Origin: CAYNRE01 sp964399535
GTDB taxonomy: Bacteria > Planctomycetota > Planctomycetia > Pirellulales > CAYNRE01
Length of the DNA stretch: 58,299 nucleotides
Assembly (NCBI GenBank): GCA_964399535.1
Contig: CAYNRE010000014.1
Coordinates: 1 to 58,299, forward strand
Reading direction: 5' to 3'
The notes under the pieces are model-generated. The model was not told where the DNA came from. It did no database searches and saw nothing but the letters and a program-made list of their open reading frames with translations. Numbering within the stretch: the first letter of the stretch is position 1; every line of letters starts with the position of its first letter. Of this stretch, positions 16,502 through 27,000 are shown in pieces. The position numbers were made by a program, and so were the translations under genes.

Positions 16502-19500
16502 ATGCGCCCAGACGACTTGTTCGTACTGACTCCGGCCTTTCCTGCGGACCCGGGCTTGGCCATTGCCGGCTGTCGGGCCGGGGCCCGAGGCACACTCGAC
16601 CTGGAGTTCGTTTGTGAGCTACCGCGAGCCCTGGAGCTGATCGAACGGTTGGCCACCCAGACCGGGCAGCCGTTTGGTGTAAAGCTGGGGCCGCTCGGCC
16701 GGGTGATTGTCGACGAACTGTGTGCCCGGCCGGTGCCGCGCTTGGTCTGGGTATTGCTGGGCGGGGGCTGTCACTCGGAGCTGGACGGCTGGGCTGAGCG
16801 GTTGGGGGCCGCCGGCTACCAGGTTTACGTCGAGTGCGTCGATCGCGACGAAATGCGCCAGGCGGCCGGCCTGGGGGTGGCGGGGCTGGTGCTCAAGGGC
16901 CAGGAGGCCGCGGGCCGCGTCGGCGAGTCGACCACGTTCATCTTGTTGCAGCAATGGTTGAGCGAACTGGCCGGCCAGTTCTCCCCAGCCCCGCCGGTTT
17001 ACGCCCAGGGGGGCATTGGCCTGCACACGGCGGCCGCCTGCGCCGCCGCGGGGGCCCAGGGGCTGGTGCTCGACAGCCAGGTGCTGTTGGCCCGCGAGTC
17101 GCCGCTGGATCAACCGAGCCGGGATTGGATTTCAAATTTCGACGGCAGCCAGACGGCGTTGTTCGGCCCCCGGCCTGGGCAGACCTTGCGGGTGGCCCAT
17201 TGGCCGAAGTCGGCCCTCGGCGAGGCCCTGCAGGCGGCGGCTCGGCAAGTGGCCGAGGGCTTGTCCGACCGCGAACCCATTCATGTCTGGTACGCGGCCG
17301 CCGCCCAGGCGATGAGCGCGCCGGGCCCCTGGCAGGTGCGCCAACTTGGGCAAGATGCCGCTTGCGCTGCCCGCTGGGCGGATCGCTACTGCACCGTGGG
17401 GGGGATGATCCAAGCGGTGCTGGACAGCATCGACGAGCACTTGGCGCTGGCCAAACGGCACAAGCCCATTGCGGCCGGTTCGCCGCTAGCCGTCTCGCAC
17501 GGAACTCGCTATCCGCTGCTGCAAGGCCCGATGACCCGGGTGAGCGATACCGCGGCGTTCGCCCAATCGGTGGCCGATGCCGGCGGGCTGCCGTTTTTGG
17601 CACTGGCGCTGCTTCGCCGGGCGGAAGTAGAACCGCTCTTGGCCGAAACCAAGCAGCGACTTGGCGAGCGGCCATGGGGAGCCGGCATTCTGGGCTTTCT
17701 GCCGCCCGAAATTCGCGATGAACAAACCGCGGCCATCCTGGCGGCCAAACCGCCGTTTGTGCTGATTGCCGGCGGCCGCCCCGATCAGGCTCGGCAATTC
17801 GAGCAGCAGGGTCTGGCCACCTATCTGCACGTCCCTTCGCCGGCGCTCTTGCGAATGTTTCTCAAGGATGGGGCGCGGCGCATAATTCTCGAAGGGCGGG
17901 AGTGCGGCGGCCACGTCGGCCCGCGGACCAGTTTTGCCCTGTGGGATTCTGCCTGCGAGGTGATTCTCGACCACCTGGGCAAGAACGGCTCGGGCAACGA
18001 ACTGCACGTGGTATTCGCCGGCGGGATTCACGACGACCTGTCGGCGGCCATGGTGGGGGCGATGGCCGCTCCTCTGGCCGCCCGCGGCGTTCGCCTGGGC
18101 CTGTTGATGGGCACCGCGTATCTGTTCACGGCCGAGGCGGTCGCTAGCGGGGCCATCGTCGAGCGGTTTCAAGCCGAGGCCCTCGGCTGCCAAGACACCG
18201 TGCTGCTCGAAACCGGGCCGGGTCATGCCATTCGTTGCATTCCGACCCCCTATTGCCAGGATTTCGACAGCGAGAAACGGCGGTTGGAGCAAGCGGGCCG
18301 GTCGGCCGAAGAGATCACTCGCTCGCTCGAGTGGCTGAACGTGGGCCGGCTGCGGGTGGCGTCGAAAGGGCTCGATCGGGTCGCCAATTCGGTGGGGGCG
18401 GCCAAACTCGAGGCGGTTTCGCCCGAACAGCAGTTTGCCCGCGGCATGTACATGATTGGCCAGGTGTCGACGCTGCGGCATGGCGTAACCACCATGGCTG
18501 AGTTGCACTCGCTGGTCTGCGACGGTGGTACCGAGCGGCTCTCGGCCGAGCCATCGGCGGGGCCCGTGGTGCTTGAGTCTGAGGGCCCCTGCGACATCGC
18601 GGTGATCGGCGTCTCGTGCCATTATCCGGGCGCGACCGACCTGAACTCATTTTGGGCCAATATTTTGCACCGGGTGTACAGCGTCACCGAGATTCCCAGC
18701 AGCCACTGGGACTGGTCGCTGTACTACGACCCCGACCCGATGGCCAAGGACAAGATCGTGTCGAAGTGGGGCGGCTTCTTGCCCGACATTCCCTTCGACC
18801 CGTTTCAGTACGGCATTACGCCCGCCGCCATGAAGGTGATCGAGCCATTGCAGCTACTGCTGCTCGAGGCGGTGCGCCAGGCCTTGCGCGACGCGGGCTA
18901 CGAGCGGCGGCCGTTTGCCCGCGAGCGCACGGCGGCGGTTTGCGGGATCGGCGGCGGCGGCAGCCCGATGGCTACGTTTTACGGATTCCGGGCCTGCATG
19001 CCGTTGGTCAACGGCGTGCCGGGGCTGGAGGCGCCGACGGCGCAGATTCTCGAAACTTGCGACACGTTGCTGCCCGAGTGGACGGAAGACTCGTTCCCGG
19101 GCTTTCTGATGAATGTGGCGGTGGGCCGGGTTGCCAACCGCTTCAACCTGGGGGGGCCGAACTTTGCGGTCGACGCGGCCTGCGCCTCGTCGCTCGCGGC
19201 GGTGCAACTGGCGATTCGCGAGCTGCAAGCCGGCACCAGCGACGTGGCCCTGGCCATGGGGGCCGACACGGTTCAGACGCCGTTCGCCTATATGGCCTTC
19301 AGCAAAACCTTTGCCCTCTCGCGGGCTGGCCGCTGCCGCCCCTTCGACGCCGCGGCCGACGGCATCGTGCTGAGCGAGGGAATCGGCGTGGTCGTGCTCA
19401 AGCGCCTGGCCGATGCCGAACGCGACGGCGACCGCGTGCTGGCCGTGATTCGGGGTGTGGGCTCGTCGAGCGATGGCCGCGATAAGGGACTCACCGCGCC

Positions 19501-22500
19501 CAACGCCGCCGGACAGACGCGGGCCCTCGAGCGGGCCTATCGCCAGGCCGGGCTGTCGCCGGCGAGAGTCGGCTTGATCGAGGCCCATGGCACGGGAACC
19601 GTGGTCGGTGACCGAACCGAGGCGCAGTCGCTTGGCAATTTCTTGAGAGCCTCTCAGGCCGAGCCCGATAGTTGTGCGATGGGCTCGGTCAAATCGCTTA
19701 TCGGCCATAGCAAATGCGCGGCGGGGCTGGCCGGGCTAATCAAGACCACTCTGGCTCTGCACCACAAGGTGCTGCCGCCCACGTTGGTCGAAAAGCCCAA
19801 CCCCAACGCCGGATTCGAGGGGGGACCACTCTATCTGAACACCGAGGCACGCCCCTGGATTCATGGCGGCTCCGAGCCGCGCTGCGCGGGCGTGAGCGCG
19901 TTTGGCTTCGGCGGTACGAACTTCCACATCGTGCTCGAAGAGTACACGCGGGACTACGTCGAGCGGCAGCCTCCGGCCCTTCGCGATTGGGACTGCGAAC
20001 TGGTCGTGGTGCGCCGCCCTGGCCGGCAGGAACTGGTGGCCGCGCTTCAACAGATTCAAAAGGGCCTGTCGGGCGGAGGCCGGCCCCGGCTGGCCGACCT
20101 GGCCGCTTCGGCCTGGCGCGGCTCGTCGAGCGACCCGGCCCACCCAACCGTGGCAATCGTGGCCGCGAGCCTGGACGACCTGCGCGAAAAACTGCTCCCT
20201 GCGATTTCCGCGGCCCGCGGCGCGGCCGAAAGCCTGACCGATCCCAGGGGGGTGTATTTCGCCGCCGAAAGGCCGCGGGCCGATTCCCGCCTGGCGCTGC
20301 TTTTTCCCGGACAGGGCTCGCAGTACCCCAACATGCTGGCCGAGTTGGCCCTGGCGTTCCCCGTGGTTCGCCAGGAGCTGGATCGCGCCGAGGGCCACTT
20401 GCGGGAGCTGTTACCGCGACGGTTGGGGAGGTTGATGTATCCCCCCTCGACCTTCGACGACGAATCGGCGCGGGCTCAAGCCATGCAACTGGCGCGGGCC
20501 GAATACGCTCAACCGGCGCTGGCGGCCGCGGAGTTGGCCATGCTGGCCTTGATGGATCAGTTCGGGGTTGCTCCCGCGTGGCTGGCCGGGCACAGCTTCG
20601 GCGAATACGTGGCGCTGGCGGCCGCCGGCAGTTTGACTCAAGCCGACCTGTTGAGCCTGGCACACCGTCGCGGGGAGCTGCTGGCCCAGGCGAGCGATGG
20701 CGAAGCCGGCGGGATGCTCGCCGTCGCCGCCGGGGCCGATCGCGTGGCCGACGCCCTCCGGGGGCTCTCGGGCATAACCCTGGCCAACCTGAATTCCCCC
20801 ACCCAGACGGTCATTTCGGGTTCCGTGTCGGCCCTGGAGCAGGCCGGTCCGCGGTTGAGCGCGGCGGGACTTAAGAGCCAGCGGCTCAGTGTGGCTTGCG
20901 CGTTTCACTCGCCGCTGGTGGCCGGTGCCTCGGCCCGGTTGGCCGACGAGCTAGCCAGGCGAAGTTGGGACACACCACGCGTGCCGGTGTTCTCGAATCG
21001 CACCGGCCAGTTGTATCCGGCCGAGGGGAAAGCGGTCTGCGCGGAATTGGCTCAGCACCTGACCTCGCCGGTTCGTTTTACCGACGAAATCGAGGCGCTG
21101 TACCAGGCAGGCGCCCGAACATTTGTCGAGGTGGGGCCTCAAGGTGTGCTTACAGGGCTGGTGCGCCAGATTCTGGACGGCCGCCCGCACCTGGCACTGG
21201 CCACCGACGTGAAGGGGCGCTCGGGCATCGCCCAACTGGCCCAGACGCTGGCGCAGTTGCTAATGCAGGGCGTCGACGTGCGCGTCCAGGCCTGGTTCGA
21301 CGGCCGCACGCAGACGCGATTCGACCTGGCCGACCTGGAGCAGCAGTCGACCGAGCCGCCTTTGTCGGCGAGCACCTGGATTATCAACGGCGTGCGGGCC
21401 CGTCCCCATACGGCGCCCGATCCGTTGCTGCTTGGCCAACGGCTTTCGCCCGGTCAGGTTTCCGTCGCGCCGGTCGTCTCAAGCGGGCCCGAGGTGCACG
21501 GTGTACCGGTACCGCCGAGTGTGGCGGCCGAGGCAGGTGGCGCGGCCCCCGTTTCGCAATCTTCGCCGCGCGGGGCTGCCGCCTCGCATTGGGACGAGCC
21601 ACCCCCGGCCGCCAGCCCGCACTTCGAGCATGGGAGTTCTGCCGTGATTCGTACGTCTACGCCGCATGCGTTGTCCGAGGTGGGCGACGGTATCGACGAT
21701 GCCACGCTGGTCATGTGCCGATACCAGGATCTGATGGCCCAGTTCCTCCAATCGCAGCAGTCGGCGCTGCGTGATTTCTTCCAGACCATTCGAGGAGAAC
21801 CCCTGGCCGATGGCAACGGCCGCGCGAGTTCGGCGGCGCTGCCCACGCAATGGGTGGCCCCGCCCGCGGAGCACTCGCACGCGGGCCACTCGCCCGCGGG
21901 CCAGGCTCAGGCTACCGCTTCGACGAGCGAGCCAGCCGTGGCCGCGGAGCCAAGAAACGGTTCGGCGCATCCGGCCGTGGCGGAACTTGCTTCGCCCGCC
22001 GGCGCGGCGCTGGTGCCGGCCAGCCCAGCCGCGCCCGCGGCGGTGACGCGCGACGAGCTTTCGCGCCGCCTGCTCGATTTGGTGAGTAAACGCACCGGTT
22101 ATCCGCAAGAGATGTTGGCGGTCGACCTGGATCTGGAAGCCGACCTGGGGGTCGACTCGATCAAGCGCGTCGAAATCTTGGGTACGCTGGCCGAATCGCT
22201 GGGGGGCACTGAGAGCCAGCTTGGCGGCAAGCTGGAACTGGAGAAGCTGACCGGGCTGCGCACCCTGGAGGCGATCCTCGACTACCTCGACCAAACGGTG
22301 ATTCAGGCGGCCAACGCCAAGGAGAGCGACGCGCCAGCCGGTGGCAACGGCCGAGCCGCACCGCCACGCTTGCCCGCCCCCGACGCGATCGAGGCACCCG
22401 AAAGTCGCGCTCAGGGCGCCCCCGGGGCGGAACTCGAAGTGCAGCGCGCCGTGGTCGAGTTGGTCGAGGCTCCGGTTCCCTCGGGCAGCCGGCTGTTGAT

Positions 22501-24064
22501 TCCAGCGGGAGCGGTGCTGATCACGCTCGACGGCCGAGGAATCGCCTTGGGGCTCGGGCAACGGCTGGCCGACTTCGGCCAGCGCGTGATTTACCTGTAT
22601 ACCGACGGGCGGCAACTCGAGCCGGGACTGGACGACGTGTATTCGGCCGATGCTTGCCAGCCGGAGCAGGTTGAACAGCTGGCCGAACGAATCCACGCCG
22701 AGGTCGGCCAGCTGGGGGGGATTGTACATTTGGCCGGGCTGGGTTCCGACGATGGGCCCTCGCTGCCCGCCGCCGAGGCCGCCTGGCGCGACGTGCATTC
22801 GCTGTACCTGCTGGCGCGAACGTTTGCCGACGACTTGCAGGGTGCTGCCGAACAAGGGGGTGCGCTGCTTCTGGCCGGCATGTCGCTCGGCGGCCAACTC
22901 GGCTTTGCCAGCCGATCGGCCAATGGGCATTATCGCGCCGGCCATGGCGGAATAGCGGGATTCCTCAAGTGCGTGGCGCAGGAGTGGGACGGAGTGGTGG
23001 TCCGCGCCGTCGATATGGATCTGACGCTCGAAGCCGACGACCTGGCCGACCTGGTGCTCGCGGAATTGCGAGACCCCCAGGGGCCCACGGAAGTCGGCGT
23101 TACGGCACACGGCCGGGTGACCTGGCGGCCGGTTCCCGCTCCGCTGCCCGAAATCGAGCCTGGCAACTGGCCGCTGGCGCCGGGGGCCCGGGTGCTCATC
23201 ACCGGCGGTGCCCGGGGAATCACGGCTCGGGTGGCCCGGGCATTAGCGGCTCAAAGCCAACCGCACCTGATTCTGGTGGGTCGCACGCCGCTGCCCGCAG
23301 GGGAGGAGCCCGCCGAGCTGGCCCGGCTCAGCGATCCGGGCGAGTTGAAGCGAGCGTTGATCGAGCGCATGCGAGCCGCCGGTCAGCCGGCGCTGCCCGC
23401 GGCGGTGGAAGCCGAGTTCCGCCGCCTGATGGCCGAGCGCGAGGTGCGTGGCACGCTTGCCGAACTAACCGAATTGGGCAGCACCTGGGAGTATCGCGCG
23501 GTCGACGTGCGCGACCGTGAGCAGTTTGGCGCCCTGCTCGACGAGCTGAACCAAACCGGCCCCATCGAGGGGCTGATTCACGGGGCCGGCGTAATCGAAG
23601 ACCGGTTGCTCCGCGACAAAACTCCGGAATCGTTCGCCCGCGTCTGGCGGACCAAGGTCGACAGCGCCTTTACCCTGGCCGAAAAGCTGAATCCGTCGGC
23701 GCTGAAGTTTGCCATCTTCTTCGCCTCGCTCGCCAGCCGTTACGGCAACCGCGGTCAATCCGACTACGCAGCCGCCAACGAAGTGCTCAGCAAGCTGGCC
23801 ATCGAGCTGGGGCGCCGCTGGCCGGCCCGGGTTTGCTCGGTGGCGTGGGGCCCTTGGTCGGGCGTGGGCATGGTGGCCGAGCTGGAACCGCACCTGACGC
23901 GGCGCGGCCTGAAGCTGATCGACCCCGAGACCGGGCCGCAGTTCGTGTTGGCCGAGATCGCCGCCGGGCGCCAGGGGGCCAGCGAGGTAATCGTCGCGGG
24001 CGGAGCCGAGCACCTGGCTCGGCCCCGCGCGGCCGCGGTCCAGCAGCCCTCGGCAATTGGTTAA
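16502..24064 (+). CDS. PUFA-synthase-like megasynthase: NMO-NMO-KS-AT-ACP-KR
   Basis: A 2520-residue iterative type I synthase building an acyl chain. Residues 1 to about 240 are a divergent nitronate-monooxygenase-like barrel. About 320-690 is a second, canonical one with EGRECGGHVGP at 464-474, the PfaD-type enoyl reductase fold. The ketosynthase (about 696-1150) has C894 in DAACASS, H1029 in EAHGTGT and H1069 in IGHSKCAAG. The acyltransferase (about 1263-1580) has S1365 in GHSFGE and CAFHSPL. An Ala/Pro-rich linker precedes one ACP with S1886 in LGVDSIKRVEIL. The last part (about 2000-2513) is a ketoreductase with its structural half and TGGARGIT. There is one ACP, not the usual array, and no chain-length-factor domain. 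The ATG at 16502 has only a weak ribosome-binding site; a TTG lies 27 bases upstream. Confidence 0.93.
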   Translation: MRPDDLFVLTPAFPADPGLAIAGCRAGARGTLDLEFVCELPRALELIERLATQTGQPFGVKLGPLGRVIVDELCARPVPRLVWVLLGGGCHSELDGWAERLGAAGYQVYVECVDRDEMRQAAGLGVAGLVLKGQEAAGRVGESTTFILLQQWLSELAGQFSPAPPVYAQGGIGLHTAAACAAAGAQGLVLDSQVLLARESPLDQPSRDWISNFDGSQTALFGPRPGQTLRVAHWPKSALGEALQAAARQVAEGLSDREPIHVWYAAAAQAMSAPGPWQVRQLGQDAACAARWADRYCTVGGMIQAVLDSIDEHLALAKRHKPIAAGSPLAVSHGTRYPLLQGPMTRVSDTAAFAQSVADAGGLPFLALALLRRAEVEPLLAETKQRLGERPWGAGILGFLPPEIRDEQTAAILAAKPPFVLIAGGRPDQARQFEQQGLATYLHVPSPALLRMFLKDGARRIILEGRECGGHVGPRTSFALWDSACEVILDHLGKNGSGNELHVVFAGGIHDDLSAAMVGAMAAPLAARGVRLGLLMGTAYLFTAEAVASGAIVERFQAEALGCQDTVLLETGPGHAIRCIPTPYCQDFDSEKRRLEQAGRSAEEITRSLEWLNVGRLRVASKGLDRVANSVGAAKLEAVSPEQQFARGMYMIGQVSTLRHGVTTMAELHSLVCDGGTERLSAEPSAGPVVLESEGPCDIAVIGVSCHYPGATDLNSFWANILHRVYSVTEIPSSHWDWSLYYDPDPMAKDKIVSKWGGFLPDIPFDPFQYGITPAAMKVIEPLQLLLLEAVRQALRDAGYERRPFARERTAAVCGIGGGGSPMATFYGFRACMPLVNGVPGLEAPTAQILETCDTLLPEWTEDSFPGFLMNVAVGRVANRFNLGGPNFAVDAACASSLAAVQLAIRELQAGTSDVALAMGADTVQTPFAYMAFSKTFALSRAGRCRPFDAAADGIVLSEGIGVVVLKRLADAERDGDRVLAVIRGVGSSSDGRDKGLTAPNAAGQTRALERAYRQAGLSPARVGLIEAHGTGTVVGDRTEAQSLGNFLRASQAEPDSCAMGSVKSLIGHSKCAAGLAGLIKTTLALHHKVLPPTLVEKPNPNAGFEGGPLYLNTEARPWIHGGSEPRCAGVSAFGFGGTNFHIVLEEYTRDYVERQPPALRDWDCELVVVRRPGRQELVAALQQIQKGLSGGGRPRLADLAASAWRGSSSDPAHPTVAIVAASLDDLREKLLPAISAARGAAESLTDPRGVYFAAERPRADSRLALLFPGQGSQYPNMLAELALAFPVVRQELDRAEGHLRELLPRRLGRLMYPPSTFDDESARAQAMQLARAEYAQPALAAAELAMLALMDQFGVAPAWLAGHSFGEYVALAAAGSLTQADLLSLAHRRGELLAQASDGEAGGMLAVAAGADRVADALRGLSGITLANLNSPTQTVISGSVSALEQAGPRLSAAGLKSQRLSVACAFHSPLVAGASARLADELARRSWDTPRVPVFSNRTGQLYPAEGKAVCAELAQHLTSPVRFTDEIEALYQAGARTFVEVGPQGVLTGLVRQILDGRPHLALATDVKGRSGIAQLAQTLAQLLMQGVDVRVQAWFDGRTQTRFDLADLEQQSTEPPLSASTWIINGVRARPHTAPDPLLLGQRLSPGQVSVAPVVSSGPEVHGVPVPPSVAAEAGGAAPVSQSSPRGAAASHWDEPPPAASPHFEHGSSAVIRTSTPHALSEVGDGIDDATLVMCRYQDLMAQFLQSQQSALRDFFQTIRGEPLADGNGRASSAALPTQWVAPPAEHSHAGHSPAGQAQATASTSEPAVAAEPRNGSAHPAVAELASPAGAALVPASPAAPAAVTRDELSRRLLDLVSKRTGYPQEMLAVDLDLEADLGVDSIKRVEILGTLAESLGGTESQLGGKLELEKLTGLRTLEAILDYLDQTVIQAANAKESDAPAGGNGRAAPPRLPAPDAIEAPESRAQGAPGAELEVQRAVVELVEAPVPSGSRLLIPAGAVLITLDGRGIALGLGQRLADFGQRVIYLYTDGRQLEPGLDDVYSADACQPEQVEQLAERIHAEVGQLGGIVHLAGLGSDDGPSLPAAEAAWRDVHSLYLLARTFADDLQGAAEQGGALLLAGMSLGGQLGFASRSANGHYRAGHGGIAGFLKCVAQEWDGVVVRAVDMDLTLEADDLADLVLAELRDPQGPTEVGVTAHGRVTWRPVPAPLPEIEPGNWPLAPGARVLITGGARGITARVARALAAQSQPHLILVGRTPLPAGEEPAELARLSDPGELKRALIERMRAAGQPALPAAVEAEFRRLMAEREVRGTLAELTELGSTWEYRAVDVRDREQFGALLDELNQTGPIEGLIHGAGVIEDRLLRDKTPESFARVWRTKVDSAFTLAEKLNPSALKFAIFFASLASRYGNRGQSDYAAANEVLSKLAIELGRRWPARVCSVAWGPWSGVGMVAELEPHLTRRGLKLIDPETGPQFVLAEIAAGRQGASEVIVAGGAEHLARPRAAAVQQPSAIG

Positions 24065-24086
24065 GGGCTGGGGTGCACGCGTGGAG

Positions 24087-27000
24087 ATGTCCGCAATCAT
24101 GCACACGGCTCAGAAAACCGGCGAGCGGACCGAACGCCCACCCGCTACCGCGGGCGACCTGCCCGCCGCCCGCCAAGTCGATTGGCCGACGGAGCTGTTC
24201 GTACTCGGCGGCGCCGATCGGGGTGAACTGCTGGCGAACCTTGGCGAGCTGCAGACTCGCTTGCAAGAGCAGACCGGGGAGTCGGCCGCGGAACTTGGCG
24301 CGGCCCTAGCTCGGGGGCTCACCGGCACGGGGTTGCGGCTGGCGGTGGTAGCGTCGAACCTGGGCGACCTGGCCCAGAAACTCGCCTCGGCCCGCCAACA
24401 GCTCGCCAGCGCCGAGTGCACGGCGCTTCGCGATCCGAGCGGGATCTACTTCGACGCTCAGCCGCTGTTAGCTACGGGGCAGCTGGCCGTGTTGTTTCCG
24501 GGCGAGGGGGCCCAGTACCTGGGCATGCTGGGGGAACTGGCCCGCGAGTTTCAGCCCGCCCGAGACATGTTGGTTTCATTCGACCGTGAGATCGGCCCCG
24601 ACGGCGACGACACCGCGAGCGTGAGCCGTTTTTTTCAGTCTCCCTCGCGGCTGTCGCCCGAAGCGCGACAGTACCTAGAGCAGCGTCTGCGAGGGATCGA
24701 CTGGGCCATGAATTCGGTTCTGGCCGCCGACGCCGTCATGGGCCAAATGCTGCGCGAGATCGGGCTAGGGCCGGCGGCTTTGGCGGGCCACAGCGCCGGC
24801 GAGCTTGCCGCGCTGGCCGGCGCCGGGGTGCTCAAGGGGGCCAGCGACATCGGCTTGCTGGTCGAGGCCTTGCGCTCTCAAGGGCAGTTCGAGCGCTCGA
24901 ACTCGACCGACGAGGCCTGGCTACTGGCCACGGCGGCCTCGCGTGAGTCGCTCTCGACGATTCTGCCCGAAGTGGTACCCAACGCGTTCGTTTCCGAGCG
25001 GCCGACTGTTTTTATCGCGATGGATAACTGCCCCCATCAAACCGTGGTGGTCGGCCTGCGCGAGCCGATGGAGCGGGTGGCCGACGCGCTGAAAGCCCGC
25101 CAGATTTTCTGCGAACGGCTCCCCTTTGGTCGCCCCTATCACACGCCGTTGTTCGAGCCCTACATGGGCCCGTTTCGCGAAGCGTTCGCCAAGGTCACGT
25201 TTTCCCGGCCCGTCTCGCGGCTTTACTCGTGCACCACGGGCGAGCCCTTCCCCGACGAGCCGAGCGCGATCCGCGACTTGGCGCTAGCTCATTGGTCGTC
25301 GCCGGTAGAGTTTCGCCGGCTGATCGAGAACCTGTACGCGTCCGGGGCCCGGGTTTTTGTCGAAGCCGGTCCTCGCGGGATGCTTTCGGCCTTCGTGACC
25401 GACATCCTCCGCGATCGCAAGTGCCTGGCCTTGCCGGCCGATTTACCGCGCCGCTCGGGCCTGACGCAGTGGAATCATTTGGTCGGACAGCTCATGGTCG
25501 AGGGGGCCAACGTCGACCTTTGCAAGCTGTATCGCTTGCGCAATCTGGATGCCGGCGGGCCGGCGGCGGGCGGCTCGCCGAGCGCGCCGCTCCCGATTGC
25601 GGCCGTACCGCCCAATGCCGCAGCGCCGCCAAGCGCCGCGCTGACATCGCCGCCAGCGCCATTACCCAGTGCCGGTAGTGCTTCGCCAGCAGCGCCGCAA
25701 GCGTCTACGGCCGAGCGCCGCATGCCGCCGCGCCCGAACGCTCTGCCCGGCGGGTCGACCTCCGCCCCAAGGCAGCCCGCCGCCGTGGTGATGAATCGGC
25801 ACCTGGACCTGATGCAGCACTTTCTTGAGCAGCAGAACTCGGCCTTGCGGGCGTATTTGGCCACGCGCTCTGGCGGCGGCAAGCGAGCGGGGCGAGGAAT
25901 TGCTCCTAGCGTGCCGCGAGTAGATCAGGCCCCGCTCAGCAAGTCCCCGCCAACTGGGGCCACACATCTGGCGCAGGCCGCTTCCGGGGTTCCGGGCCCG
26001 CTAGCCGGCACCCTCGTGCGAACCGAGCCCGACGGAACCGTGGTCATGCATCGCCGGCTCGACCTGGCCGAAGATCGCTACGCCGATGAGCACACGGTGG
26101 GGGGGCGCGATATCAGCCGGATTCGTCCCGAGCAGCGCGGGCTACCGGTGATGCCGATGACGTTCATCTTGGAGATGATGGCCGAGGCCGCGGCGCAGCT
26201 CGCCCCCGGAATGGTCGTCATTGCTATTCGCGATGTGCAATTGCAGAAGTGGCTGGCCTTCGACGAAGATTCGCCGACCACGGTCGAATTGAAGCTGCGG
26301 CGCGGCGAAGCGCCGGCACACGGGGAACCGCTTGAGATCGAGGTTGCCGTTCGCGACTTGGGCCGCGCCGCCGATGTGAATCGGGCGGTCCAGGCGGCTG
26401 TATCGGCCGGAATCGTGGTCTTGGCCCCCCATTATCCGGTGGCCCCCCGGGTGCGGCAGGTAGCCGCCGAGGGTAGCCGGCCGTGCGCGATCACGCTGGC
26501 CACGCTGTATCGAAACCTGTTCCACGGGCCGTCGTTTCAGGGGGTGCGACGGCTCGACTGCCTCGCTGGCCAAACCCTTTCAGCCGAGATCGAAGTGTTG
26601 CCCCGGAGCGCGCTGTTCGCCTCGACCAGGGAGCCCCGGTTTCTCATCGATCCGGTCACCGTCGACGTGGGCATGCACCCCACGGCTGCCTGGCACCTTT
26701 CGCAACCGGATCAGGCGGGCCGAATCCTCCTGCCGTTCGAACTGAAGCGGATCGAGTTTTTCGCGCCGAGCCCCGAGGTCCGGGCGACGATGCAGGTTTA
26801 CAGCGAGGTCGCCGCCAGTTCGCCGCGCACCTTTGTACACGTCGGCGATATCGCTGACGCCGACGGCAAAGTCTGGTGCCGGCTCGAGGGCGTCAAGTGT
26901 TGGCGATTCTATCTGCCGCTGAGCGAAGTGAACTTCAACGGCCCGAAAGACGAGTACTTCGTCTGCCAACCGTGGGAGCCGTCGCTGCCCTGGCCCGCCA

